Below, piece after piece: positions 35,634 to 43,838 of a stretch of 56,928 nt of DNA (the first letter of the stretch is position 1; each line of letters begins with the position of its first letter). Origin of the DNA: Akkermansiaceae bacterium UBA1315 (GTDB lineage Bacteria; Verrucomicrobiota; Verrucomicrobiia; Verrucomicrobiales; Akkermansiaceae); contig DBTN01000033.1 in assembly GCA_002307065.1 (NCBI GenBank), positions 1-56,928 of the forward strand, in the 5' to 3' direction. The translations under genes were made by a program, and so were the position numbers. The notes below the pieces were generated by a model. The model did no database searches, was not told where the DNA came from, and saw only the letters and a program-made list of their open reading frames with translations.

Positions 35634-36158
35634 TTGATCGTTGGCCGAAGATGGTTTGACGTTCCGCCTAGATCTGGGAAAAGCGCGATAGTCAAAGAAC
35701 ACAAAATAAGGATTTTTAGCTTTTCGCATTGGCATTGGAAAAAGCCCTGCGTAACCTGCCAGCAACAAAACGAGTATTTCTTGACGAAAGAAAACGCTCT
35801 TGACGGCCCCATCGATTTCCCCAGAGAATCAACCTCTGAATCGCTTTTACCCGTGACGTTAGATCCTAACACTCGATCATTCGCTCCCAAGTTTCTTGAA
35901 ACTTTAGAGAAGCGAACCGGGGAGACTGCGCACTCTTTGAGAAACACCCCGATTGATCAGAGACGAAAGTCTGTGGAAGCAAAATGGGGGAAATCCACAA
36001 AATTTAAGTCTTATCATCCTCTTGTTGGACGGGGAAACGTGTTACACGGGCGAACAATAAGCAAAAGAGGCCTCAATGAGATGCTTGATGAAATATTGGA
36101 TACTCCAACGGGAGTAAAACGTATTTTTAGTTTCGTCACTCGAATCTTCTCAAAATAG
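35634..36158 (+). CDS. Hypothetical protein, first gene of an AT-rich two-gene island
   Basis: 174 aa if read from the TTG at 35634; no in-frame ATG occurs before residue 150, and a TTG at ~35781 is a possible alternative start. The frame is open across 525 bp of DNA that is clearly AT-richer than the surroundings. The sequence is basic and polar (RRKSVEAKWGKSTKFKSYHP), with a CVTC pair near residues 39-42 and no membrane segment. I recognise no domain. It may be a genuine acquired gene or the 3' remnant of one whose 5' part was lost. The second island gene starts 11 bp later. Confidence 0.45.
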   Translation: MIVGRRWFDVPPRSGKSAIVKEHKIRIFSFSHWHWKKPCVTCQQQNEYFLTKENALDGPIDFPRESTSESLLPVTLDPNTRSFAPKFLETLEKRTGETAHSLRNTPIDQRRKSVEAKWGKSTKFKSYHPLVGRGNVLHGRTISKRGLNEMLDEILDTPTGVKRIFSFVTRIFSK

Positions 36159-36169
36159 TATCTTCTCAG

Positions 36170-36808
36170 ATGGAAGAAGCTGAAGTGGGAGATAAGTGTA
36201 TACCTTGGAAACGAGGCCGTCCCTCAACTTTACAGGAGTTATTTACGTTCTATAATGAGTATGTAAAACTCCTTTATGCTGATGTTCAGACGGAGAATAT
36301 AATTCCTCAAGAGGTTCTCTTTGAATTAAATGCTGCTCTCGATCATCTTTCGAGACACTGGATTCATAACGAACCGGAGGAAGAAGTAGTTCGTAAGGCC
36401 TACGGCCACATGAAAAGAGCATGCTTGGACATTTTCAAAATCCGGCTACGTACTGCCATTGATCAAATTCAGGAACTCAGAAAATGTGACGATATTAAGC
36501 TGATTGATAACGGTAATTTCAAAAAACAACTGAACAAATGTCATAGCGACATTAAGAAGAAAGCAAAGAAGGCACGGCAACAAGAGGGCCTTCCTGATTC
36601 AAATCTAAGCGTCCCCAGCTTTATTTTGTGGGAAGAAGTGTGGATTGATTGCGTAGGTATTGAAGATAATTATTATTTCAATGAAAATGTCAGTTGGGCC
36701 AAAAGGCGGGGAATTATTGGTTGGGCTCAACGTAATCTTTCAGGGCTGATTGTAGGTGTTGGGGGCTCAATCGGCGCAACTTACCTCTGGGAGAAATATT
36801 TGAAATAG
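36170..36808 (+). CDS. Hypothetical helical protein with a C-terminal membrane anchor (AT-rich island)
   Basis: 212 aa from ATG. Codon use is strongly AT-biased (one 60-base line at 36241 contains only 19 G/C), unlike the neighbours. The body is mainly helical and charged (ELFTFYNEYVKLLYADVQTE, NKCHSDIKKKAKKARQQEG). The C terminus has a single membrane helix with glycine repeats (LSGLIVGVGGSIGATYLW) followed by EKYLK, so the protein would be tail-anchored with its bulk in the cytoplasm. I recognise no family. It is paired with the preceding gene (11-bp spacing) and is probably horizontally acquired. Confidence 0.72.
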   Translation: MEEAEVGDKCIPWKRGRPSTLQELFTFYNEYVKLLYADVQTENIIPQEVLFELNAALDHLSRHWIHNEPEEEVVRKAYGHMKRACLDIFKIRLRTAIDQIQELRKCDDIKLIDNGNFKKQLNKCHSDIKKKAKKARQQEGLPDSNLSVPSFILWEEVWIDCVGIEDNYYFNENVSWAKRRGIIGWAQRNLSGLIVGVGGSIGATYLWEKYLK

Positions 36809-36864
36809 ATCTGATCCCTAAGGATATGACCGTTGGTATTCAAAATTAAGACATTGCTGATTGT

Positions 36865-37209
36865 TTAAACCGGTCGCTTTGATTTCGGCAAGGACGCGAC
36901 GATGAGATCGTAGGAATGACGGATCAATTCGGCGGCGAGTTTGTTTGGAATCGACCGGTCGAAAATCACGGTATTCCAATGTTGCTTGTTCATGTGGTAA
37001 CCGGGCGTGATCGATTCATATTCTTCACGTAACGTGATCGACCGGTTTGGGTCACATTTGAGATTCATGCGCGGCGGAAATTCCCCGGGATCCGTGATCG
37101 CGAAAATTTTTCCGCCGACTTTGTAGACGAGATTTTCCGGACCAAAGGGCGTGGTTTCTTCCGCGCCGGGAAAGGACAAACACAGCTCGATGGCGTCGGG
37201 CAGATCCAT
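36865..37209 (-). CDS. MmcQ/YjbR family protein
   Basis: 114 aa. The MmcQ/YjbR (CyaY-like fold) pattern is clear: LCLSFPGAEETTPFG, VYKVGGKIFAI, MNLKCDPNRSITLREEY, PGYHMNKQHWNTV and LAAELIRHSYDLIVASL. Family members are annotated as DNA-binding on thin evidence; the role is unknown. Its ATG directly follows the stop of the dienelactone hydrolase gene (TGAATG), so the two are translationally coupled. Confidence 0.92.
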   Translation of the reverse strand: MDLPDAIELCLSFPGAEETTPFGPENLVYKVGGKIFAITDPGEFPPRMNLKCDPNRSITLREEYESITPGYHMNKQHWNTVIFDRSIPNKLAAELIRHSYDLIVASLPKSKRPV

Positions 37210-37998
37210 TCAGGAATCTTTGGCGAAAATTTCGGCGAAGAAGGTCTTCATCGCTTCCCAAGAACGCTTGTCGGCTTTTTCGTTGTAGGCGACCCCTTTG
37301 GACGGGTCATCGCCGGCCATTTTCTGGGTGAAGGCGTGAACTGCGCCGCTGTAGGCGACAAATTGCCAGTCGGCTTCTGCTTGGTTGAATTCCTTGACGA
37401 AGGCATTCACTTCGTCGGCGGGAACCATGGGATCGATGGCTCCGTGGAGCACGAGAACTTTGGCGGGAACGTTGCCTGCTTCTGCAGCCATTCCGTCTCC
37501 GGCGGACAGCCCTCCGTGAAACGAAACGACCCCCGCGATTTCCGCTCCGTCGCGGGCGAGTTCGAGCGCCCCGGTTCCACCGAAGCAATATCCGATGGCG
37601 GCGATTTTCGAGGGATCCGTGCGTTCGTCGTTTTTTAGAATCTCAAGACCGGCGTTGAGCCGTGAGCGGAAAAGGGATCGATCGGATTTGTATTTTCCTG
37701 CTTCTTTTCCGGCTTCCGGGGGCTGCGGGCGGATGCCAGCGCCGTAGATATCGAGGGCGAAAACGTTGTAACCGAGTTCCGCAAGTTGGCGGCTGCGGGC
37801 TTTTTCGTAGTCGGTCAAGCCGGTCCACTGATGGATCACCAAAACGGCGGGGCGTTTGCCGCTCTCTGCGTCATCGTAAACGTGGAAACCTTCAAGTTTT
37901 ACGCCGTCTTTTTCGTAAGGAACGGTTTTTTCGACGAGCGCGGCGTTCGCATGGCTGACGAGGATCGCGGCGAGCAGGGAAAGAAAGGCAGGTTTCAT
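37210..37998 (-). CDS. Exported dienelactone hydrolase family protein
   Basis: 262 aa from the ATG at 37998, giving the signal peptide KPAFLSLLAAILVSHANA. Alpha/beta-hydrolase fold with VLVIHQWTGL (oxyanion region), the nucleophile Cys in IGYCFGGTGAL, Asp in GAIDPMVP and His in GAVHAFT: the Cys-Asp-His triad typical of dienelactone hydrolases. The physiological substrate is unknown, and the exported location argues against a classical chlorocatechol pathway. It lies between the LLM oxidoreductase and MmcQ genes in a minus-strand operon. Confidence 0.88.
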   Translation of the reverse strand: MKPAFLSLLAAILVSHANAALVEKTVPYEKDGVKLEGFHVYDDAESGKRPAVLVIHQWTGLTDYEKARSRQLAELGYNVFALDIYGAGIRPQPPEAGKEAGKYKSDRSLFRSRLNAGLEILKNDERTDPSKIAAIGYCFGGTGALELARDGAEIAGVVSFHGGLSAGDGMAAEAGNVPAKVLVLHGAIDPMVPADEVNAFVKEFNQAEADWQFVAYSGAVHAFTQKMAGDDPSKGVAYNEKADKRSWEAMKTFFAEIFAKDS

Positions 37999-38030
37999 CA
38001 CCGGTGAACAAAGCGGAGATTTTTCCCGAG

Positions 38031-39020
38031 TCAAACTTCCATCTGCCGGTGAACGTCGGCGAGAATTTCGAATGAACGCAACCGTGCGGCGTGATCGAAA
38101 ATCTGGGCGGTGGCGATGATTTCATCCGGCCGGATGTCGTCGATGAGCTCGCCAAGCTGGCGTTTCACCGTTTCGGGAGAGCCGACGACGCTGTAGTGGG
38201 TCATTCGGTTGACGTGGGATTGTTCGTTTGGAGTCCAGTCCAACCGGTCGACCGGCGGGCGAAGCGGGCCGGGATGGCCGCGGATCAGATTGAGAAATTG
38301 CTGCTGGAGCGAGGTGAAAAGTCGGGCGGCTTGTTCGTCGGTGTCGGCGGCGATGACATTCACACCGATCATCGCGTGCGGTTTTGCCAGAACCGAGGAT
38401 GGCTGGAAATGTTTGCGGTAACCGCTGAGGGCGATGTTGACGTAATCCGGAGCGAAGTGGGAAGCGAAGGCGAATGGAAGCCCGAGTTCGGCGGCGAGCG
38501 CGGCGCTGAAATCGCTCGATCCGAGGAGATAAATCGGGATTTTTAAACCTGCACCGGGGACGGCTCGCAGTTTTTGTCCGTCGAAGGCTGGATGGAAATA
38601 AGCGCGGAGTTCCGCCAGATCCTGGGGAAAACTATCACCGTCGCTGCCAAGATTCCGCCGCAGAGCGCGGGCGGTCAGTTGGTCGCCGCCAGGGGCGCGG
38701 CCGAGGCCGAGATCGATCCGGCCGGGGTAGAGTGATTCCAGCGTTCCGAATTGTTCAGCGATCACCAGCGGCGCGTGATTGGGCAGCATGATTCCGCCGG
38801 ATCCGACCCGAATGGTCGATGTGCCGGCTGCGACATAACCGATGACGACCGAAGTGGCCGCACTGGCGATGCCGGGGATGTTGTGGTGTTCCGCGAGCCA
38901 ATACCGGTGGTAACCCCAACGCTCCGCGTGTTGAGCGAGATCAAGGGTATTTCGGAAGGCTGCCGCAGCGTCGCCGCCCTGAAGGATCGGAGCGAGATCG
39001 AGGACCGAAAAAGGAATCAT
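38031..39020 (-). CDS. LLM class flavin-dependent oxidoreductase (luciferase-like)
   Basis: 329 aa. The N terminus FSVLDLAPILQGG, the ERWGYHRYWLAEHHNIPGIASAAT segment, VGSGGIMLPNHAPLVIAEQFGTL, YPGRIDLGLGRAPGGD and VGSPETVKRQLGELID are all marks of the LLM/MsnO8-type family (YhbW-like). It uses FMNH2 or F420-like cofactors for oxidations; the substrate is unknown. It is the first gene of an operon with the dienelactone hydrolase (32 bp downstream) and the MmcQ gene. Confidence 0.9.
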   Translation of the reverse strand: MIPFSVLDLAPILQGGDAAAAFRNTLDLAQHAERWGYHRYWLAEHHNIPGIASAATSVVIGYVAAGTSTIRVGSGGIMLPNHAPLVIAEQFGTLESLYPGRIDLGLGRAPGGDQLTARALRRNLGSDGDSFPQDLAELRAYFHPAFDGQKLRAVPGAGLKIPIYLLGSSDFSAALAAELGLPFAFASHFAPDYVNIALSGYRKHFQPSSVLAKPHAMIGVNVIAADTDEQAARLFTSLQQQFLNLIRGHPGPLRPPVDRLDWTPNEQSHVNRMTHYSVVGSPETVKRQLGELIDDIRPDEIIATAQIFDHAARLRSFEILADVHRQMEV

Positions 39021-39124
39021 GCGTTAGCATAAATCCGCGTGAGGTGGAAGCAAGCGGTCACTTGCTTCCATCTCAAATCACCGCCGGGCTTGCAACGGGT
39101 GTCTGCCGGGAGCAGGCTGGGACC

Positions 39125-39322
39125 ATGAGGCTTCAGCAGGATCAGGTTTGGGAAAAAGGTGAAACGGCACTTCGCATCACCCGCTTGGAGCGGCATGAGG
39201 TGGAATTCAAATACCTGACGGCTGGCGGCGAGTCCGAGATCTTGGTGAAAAAGGAATTTTGCCGGCTGCTCAAAGGCGCGAACCTTCGTGCACCCCAACC
39301 GAAGGTTGAGCCCGCCGAGTGA
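39125..39322 (+). CDS. Small conserved-type protein of unknown function
   Basis: 65 aa from the ATG at 39125. A compact beta-rich pattern (DQVWEKGETALRITRLERHEVEFKYLT, GESEILVKKEFCRLLKGA) suggests a small cytoplasmic protein. I recall similar short unannotated proteins in Verrucomicrobiota but cannot name a family. The stop codon lies inside a strong terminator hairpin, which supports a real, independently terminated transcript. An upstream in-frame extension to 39044 looks non-coding. Confidence 0.6.
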   Translation: MRLQQDQVWEKGETALRITRLERHEVEFKYLTAGGESEILVKKEFCRLLKGANLRAPQPKVEPAE

Positions 39323-39360
39323 AACCGGTCGCTGAACCGGTTTCAGACGGCGGACTTTTT
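39312..39360 (+). terminator. Strong terminator built from two ACCGGT palindromes
   Basis: CCGCCG (39312-39317)/CGGCGG (39348-39353), a 2x2 internal loop, then TGAAACCGGT (39320-39329)/ACCGGTTTCA (39336-39345) with a 6-nt loop, followed by five T (39356-39360). The stop codon TGA at 39320 is the first base triplet of the inner stem. Confidence 0.85.
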
Positions 39361-39366
39361 AATAGA

Positions 39367-40308
39367 TCAAGCTGCCACGTGGGCCGCTTTTTTTTTAATC
39401 TTCAGGGAAGCCATTCGTGTCTCCCGGGTGTGTTGCAAAAATCGGCGGACGGAAGGTCTCGCTTCGCCCCGGGCAACCAGCACTTGGGATTTCCAGATCT
39501 CGTGAGTGTCGAGCTCCCGGAACACGATACCCGGCTGGCGCGTGACGCGCAGAGAATCGGGCATCAACGTGACTCGACCGGAAACCGCGATCATCACCAT
39601 CAGTGAGCTGAAGCCGTCGGCTTGAGCGACAAAATGCGGGTTGAAGCCGGCTTTTCGACAAACCGATTCGATCTGATGGTTAAATCCCGGGTATTTTGAT
39701 TCATCGAGACCGATGAAAGGTAGCTCCCGCAAGTCTTCGACCGAGCGATGGGGTTGGGCCGCGAGCGGCGAATCCGCAGCCATGACCAACCGGAAAGGAT
39801 GGCTTTCAATTTCGAAAAAATCCCAAGAGAGTTCCATCTGTGGGGTGGCGCTGCCGACGAAAGCCATATCGAGTTGGCCCTCGCGCAGGGCTTGCACCTG
39901 CTGGGACGGACACAGTTCGTAACAATGGGCTGAGATTTCTGGATGGGCTCTTTGAAATCCGTGGAGAGACTCTGCGATATCCGGCCCCATCATCCCGGCG
40001 ACAAATCCGATGCGAAGCGTCTGGTTTCTCGCATGGCTCAACGGGGCCATGATCGAGCCTAACCGGTTCGCCATTTCGACTAAGATATGGCCTTCTTTTT
40101 GAAGCTTTCGCCCGGCCTCGGTGAGGGACATCGGGTTGGTTCCTCGCAGCAGCAATTGCGTTCCGAAATCCTGTTCCAGCTCCTGAACGTGGCGACTCAG
40201 GGCCGGCTGGGAGAGGCCGAGGATGTCGGCGGCGCGGGAGAAATTCAGGGTGTCTGCGAGGGTGAGAAACTCCCGGATTTTTGGGAGATCGATTCTTGAG
40301 CTATCCAT
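39367..40308 (-). CDS. LysR family transcriptional regulator
   Basis: 313 aa. An N-terminal winged HTH (~residues 8-66: FLTLADTLNFSRAADILGLSQPALSRHVQELEQDFG...LTEAGRKLQKEG) and a periplasmic-binding-like effector domain (~95-300: LRIGFVAGMMG, GQLDMAFVGSATPQMEL) are visible. The C terminus is basic. Target genes are unknown: the gene is not divergent from any neighbour, since the upstream 690 bp are non-coding and the next gene (MFS) runs in the same direction. Confidence 0.95.
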   Translation of the reverse strand: MDSSRIDLPKIREFLTLADTLNFSRAADILGLSQPALSRHVQELEQDFGTQLLLRGTNPMSLTEAGRKLQKEGHILVEMANRLGSIMAPLSHARNQTLRIGFVAGMMGPDIAESLHGFQRAHPEISAHCYELCPSQQVQALREGQLDMAFVGSATPQMELSWDFFEIESHPFRLVMAADSPLAAQPHRSVEDLRELPFIGLDESKYPGFNHQIESVCRKAGFNPHFVAQADGFSSLMVMIAVSGRVTLMPDSLRVTRQPGIVFRELDTHEIWKSQVLVARGEARPSVRRFLQHTRETRMASLKIKKKAAHVAA

Positions 40309-40997
40309 GGATGTGGGTGGGGGGTTGGGAGGATGATTTACATCAGTGGGTGGGGGGAGAATCAGGATGATTCAGGCAACAAATTAGCAGGCGGGAATCG
40401 ATGGGGCCACAGAGAGATCCTTCTCGGAAGTGGGGAGGATCGCACAAGGGGGCAGATAGCAAAAAGAGTGCAATTCCATCCAAAAATGGAAAAAATGAAC
40501 GGCAGTGGCTGGGGGGCAGCTCATGATCGGGGGCGTCCGGGATGGGGGAATCCAAAGGGCTTAGAATGCTTTAAACAATGAGGACCGTGGGGGTGGAGCG
40601 TCCAGAAAATTTTGTGCGGTTGCGGAGGCATCTGCTGCTTTTGAAGACAGCCGATGCCCCCACAGCGAAACGTGGGGGGAGTTGGTTTTTGGCTCAAGGG
40701 GGGGATTGATCCGAAAACGTAGTGATCATAGTGTCATCACCCTGTAAAAGACCAATGCGAGTTTTGTTTGGTTGCTATTCGGTTTCTACATAGCTGAAAG
40801 GGGTTCGAGGATATTCGAAGAGTGTTTTAAGTGGTTGTCACATCAGATTCAGAGTGAGCGATTTGCGATCGATCGGGTTGCTCTTTAAGGTACGCGATCG
40901 TCCGGGTTGGATCCGATATGGGGAGATCCTTATCCTCTGGAAATGACCCGGGGAGACTTCGTTCGCCAGATTTTCTGGATCCGATCGATCGGCTCAA
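40309..40997. other. 690-bp non-coding region upstream of LysR
   Basis: No convincing gene is seen on either strand. The part next to LysR is G-rich on the plus strand (for example GTGGGTGGGGGGTTGGGAGG near 40315). A structured segment with alternative hairpins lies at 40587-40690. The right third has repeated GATC-rich words (GATCGATCGG, GGATCCGAT). ACCGGT, frequent in the flanks, is absent. Confidence 0.6.
40587..40690 (+). ncRNA. Candidate structured RNA with alternative hairpins
   Basis: CCCCCAC (40657-40663) can pair with an upstream GTGGGGG (40587-40593) or a downstream GTGGGGG (40672-40678; 8-nt loop), the latter being followed by GGTTTTT. A second hairpin pairs GGCATC (40627-40632) with GATGCC (40653-40658) and GCTG (40634-40637) with CAGC (40648-40651). 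It resembles an attenuator or small RNA, but no gene follows on this strand. Confidence 0.35.
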
Positions 40998-42353
40998 TCA
41001 CCCCATTGAATCGCTGGATTTTTGCAAAATCGACCGTTGGGTCCGGATGGAGATCCAAGTGAAGAGAGCGATCGTCGCCAAAAAATACCAAGGCAGCCAG
41101 CCGAGCGCTTCGACAAAAAGCTGGTCCTCACTGGCCGTGCCCGGATTTTTTTCCCGTAAAAACCGAGTCAGTCCGGCGAAAAGCAGACCCACCCCGCCGT
41201 AGCCCAAGTTAAAAGCCAATCCACGGAAGCTCAGCACCGTTGCCCGTTTTCGGGAATCGGTGACCTGTTCATTTAAATAATGTGAAACAAAAAACTGGGT
41301 CATCGACATCGCCACGCCGAGCGGCACCAGCCACAACAGTCCGTAAACCGGTAGCGCCCATGAAATCCCGACTAAACCGGTAAAGATCAGCGCGGCGACG
41401 ATCCAAAAATTCCGCTGCATTGAACCGATCAGCGTCAGTTTTCGGGCGAATCTCGGAACAAAAAATCCGAACAGCGCAAAACCGGAACCGATCAGCCCGA
41501 ACGTCGCCGCGGGCAATTCGATCGCACGGTAATAATTACTGCCGAACGTCAAAAAGAGGCGGACGATGCTGTCAAAGCAGAGCCCGGCGAGGATGATCGA
41601 GAGTGCCAGCGGTGTTGCCAAAATCCAGCGGCCGGCGGCGAGTGTCGCCCGCCACGGATTTTCCGCCGGTGGAACTGGCGTTGAGTCCACTGCGATTTCG
41701 GCGGTTTTTGAAACGGGAGGTTCTCGCAGATTCAGCGTCACGATCAGCGCGAGGACGGCATTGATCAATGTGAGATAAATCGGAAAACGCATCGTCATTT
41801 CCTGCGTCACCGGATTTTCGATGCCAAACCGGTTCAGCGCCGATTGCACAAATCCAGCGTCGTAAAACGCAGCGCCGAGCATCATGGCGGCGAAAAATGC
41901 GGCCGATTGCCAGCGCATCAGTTTTTCCAAAACGTTCGGCCATTCGGACTCTCGGCCATCGGCGACGAGCGAATCGTAGGCCAATGCTTCGTCGGCCCCG
42001 CTCGCACTCGCTTCCGCTGCGCCGCTCAGCAACCGGTTGACGAGAAACAGCGCGAAAAGCAGCGCCGGGTTTTCACGTGGAGCGAAAGCGAAAACCGCCA
42101 TTTCGATCAGCATCAGCACCGCTGCGAAAACGACCATGCGTTTCCGCCCGAGGAAATCCGCCAGGGCACCGGAAGGAACTTCCAGTCCTACAATCGCGGC
42201 AGCCCACACGACATTTAGCAGCGCGTATTGTTCAACCGTCAGGCCGAAATCGAGGAACAAAACCGACATCACCGGGTAATACCAGCGAGCGTTGAAAAGC
42301 ACCCGGAAAGCGATAAAAAGCGGGATGTTCCGACTGACGTTGGAGGAATTCAC
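40998..42353 (-). CDS. MFS transporter
   Basis: 451 aa from the GTG at 42353. About 12 membrane helices; the segment after TM2 is ALADFLGRKRMVVFAAV, close to the MFS motif A (GxLaDrxGrkr). FALFLVNRLLSGAAEASASGADEALAYDSL after TM4 resembles the MFS branch with A-E-A-Y-DSL signatures often seen in uncharacterised transporters. The substrate is unknown. Its 3' end borders the large non-coding region; the divergent GDPD gene starts 134 bp from its start. Confidence 0.88.
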   Translation of the reverse strand: MNSSNVSRNIPLFIAFRVLFNARWYYPVMSVLFLDFGLTVEQYALLNVVWAAAIVGLEVPSGALADFLGRKRMVVFAAVLMLIEMAVFAFAPRENPALLFALFLVNRLLSGAAEASASGADEALAYDSLVADGRESEWPNVLEKLMRWQSAAFFAAMMLGAAFYDAGFVQSALNRFGIENPVTQEMTMRFPIYLTLINAVLALIVTLNLREPPVSKTAEIAVDSTPVPPAENPWRATLAAGRWILATPLALSIILAGLCFDSIVRLFLTFGSNYYRAIELPAATFGLIGSGFALFGFFVPRFARKLTLIGSMQRNFWIVAALIFTGLVGISWALPVYGLLWLVPLGVAMSMTQFFVSHYLNEQVTDSRKRATVLSFRGLAFNLGYGGVGLLFAGLTRFLREKNPGTASEDQLFVEALGWLPWYFLATIALFTWISIRTQRSILQKSSDSMG

Positions 42354-42486
42354 AAGTGGATTGGGTTAGCCGGTTGGCGAAGCGTGGCCGAGAGCGACGC
42401 GCATTGCACGGCGAGAATTTCGCGAAAACCGTCGGCTCTTTCAGAGTTTTCTTTTTGTCGGATTCCGGTTACGGGTTGGTAAATCC

Positions 42487-43314
42487 ATGAAATCGTTCGC
42501 TGCTTTTTTTGCGCTTTTGATGCCCGCTGCCATCGCCGCCGATATCCCGATTTTACCGAGGATCAGTGCGCATCGGGGGGCCTCGCACGCGGCTCCAGAG
42601 AACACGCTCGCCGCGTTCCAACTCGCTTGGCAGGAGGGGGCGGACGCGATCGAGGGCGATTTTCACCTCACCGCCGACGGAAAAGTCGTCTGCATTCATG
42701 ACGCCGATACGAAAAGAACCGCCGGCATCCGACACGTCATCGCCGAAACGGCCTGGGACGATTTAAAAACGCTCGATGTCGGATCGTGGAAGGGTGCGGA
42801 ATTTTCCGACGAACGGATTCCTCAACTGGCAGACGTTTTGGATGTTCTAGCGCCTGGGAAATTTTTCTATCTCGAGATCAAAAGCAGCCCATTGATCGTC
42901 GAGCCGATCGCGCGGATCCTTGCCGAAAAAAAGGTGGATCCGGCGCAAGTGATTCTTATTTCCTTCGATCCCCAAGTGATCTCCGAATGTCGCAAAAAAA
43001 TCCCGGCGTTTCAGGCGCACCTGATTTCCTCGCTGAAGGATTTTGATCTTTCGGGGAAACCGGAGGTTTACGCGGCGGTGCTGAAAGAATGCGGAGCTCA
43101 GGGATTGCATTTCGATGCCCGATCCGAGGTCACGCCGGATTGGTTGAATCAGCTCAAAGCTTCCGGGCTCAGCCTGACGGCCTGGACGGCCGATGACGCG
43201 ACGCTGGCGCGGAAAATGATTTCCTTCGGCGTCGATACCCTCGCGACCAATCGGCCGGGCCCGCTGCGCATTCAGCTCACCGAAGTTGAGAAACCGCATC
43301 CGGAGAAACGGTGA
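42487..43314 (+). CDS. Exported glycerophosphodiester phosphodiesterase
   Basis: 275 aa with a signal peptide (SFAAFFALLMPAAIAA). The GDPD motif is complete: H29-R30-G, PENT (Glu38), GADAIEGDFHLTADGKVVCIHD (Glu56, Asp58, His71). Later strands FFYLEIKSS and GVDTLATNRPG match the barrel. It hydrolyses glycerophosphodiesters to glycerol-3-phosphate and an alcohol in the periplasm. It is divergent from the MFS gene. A small acidic ORF follows after 43 bp. Confidence 0.93.
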   Translation: MKSFAAFFALLMPAAIAADIPILPRISAHRGASHAAPENTLAAFQLAWQEGADAIEGDFHLTADGKVVCIHDADTKRTAGIRHVIAETAWDDLKTLDVGSWKGAEFSDERIPQLADVLDVLAPGKFFYLEIKSSPLIVEPIARILAEKKVDPAQVILISFDPQVISECRKKIPAFQAHLISSLKDFDLSGKPEVYAAVLKECGAQGLHFDARSEVTPDWLNQLKASGLSLTAWTADDATLARKMISFGVDTLATNRPGPLRIQLTEVEKPHPEKR

Positions 43315-43357
43315 GGATGACCGGTTGAAAAGCAGTGGTTGCGGACGATCCTGAAGC

Positions 43358-43537
43358 ATGTCCAAAAAACCGATTTTCAACGAGAAAGCCAAATCCTCTG
43401 CCAAGCTGCCCATCGACGAACCGGTCGGCGACGGATTTCCCGTGGAAAAAGATGTTTCCACGCCACCGCCCGGAAGTGACCAAGAAGACGCCGATGACCC
43501 AGATCGCCCGTCGGGCGCAGAGGAAGATCCAAGCTGA
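43358..43537 (+). CDS. Small acidic protein, hypothetical (59 aa)
   Basis: ATG at 43358, stop at 43537. The sequence is Lys-rich at the N terminus (MSKKPIFNEKAKSSAKL) and then strongly acidic and Pro-rich (EEDPS at the end), so it is probably disordered. It follows the GDPD gene by 43 bp in the same direction. There is no recognisable family, and it could be a chance frame. An Asp/Glu-rich tail without rare codons supports it weakly. Confidence 0.45.
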   Translation: MSKKPIFNEKAKSSAKLPIDEPVGDGFPVEKDVSTPPPGSDQEDADDPDRPSGAEEDPS

Positions 43538-43706
43538 GATTTCACAAAAAGCCGGATCGTCTCCTTTCCGAGAAAGAGAAAAATCAGCATGGGCGCTAAA
43601 ATGAAGCCATGACGCAGACGAGCGCTAAGATCTGATGAAATCGATTAATCGACGGATTCATCTGGCAGATTGGATCTGCTGGGGCGCTCACTCGTTCAAA
43701 AAACGA

Positions 43707-43781
43707 TGGAGGCGGAGGAGGGAATCGAACCCTCGAATGACGGTTTTGCAAACCATTGCCTTACCACTTGGCTACTCCGCC
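43707..43781 (-). tRNA. tRNA-Cys (anticodon GCA)
   Basis: On the minus strand: acceptor GGCGGAG/CTCCGCC, anticodon loop TTGCAAA (GCA), T-loop TTCGATT, discriminator U73 (a tRNA-Cys identity base) and an encoded CCA. Confidence 0.97.
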
Positions 43782-43838
43782 GTTTCCGGCGCGGGGGCGA
43801 TTGATTACGCTGCGGCGGGGCGGGTGTCAATCCCGGGA

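Noticed and set aside
35634..36808. Mobile element or prophage at the AT-rich island
   Set aside because: No transposase, integrase, terminal repeats or attachment site is visible; only the composition differs.
40918..41202. 94-codon plus-strand frame at the right end of the non-coding region
   Set aside because: It runs into the antisense of the MFS gene and has low-complexity Ser/Pro/Arg composition without any family likeness.
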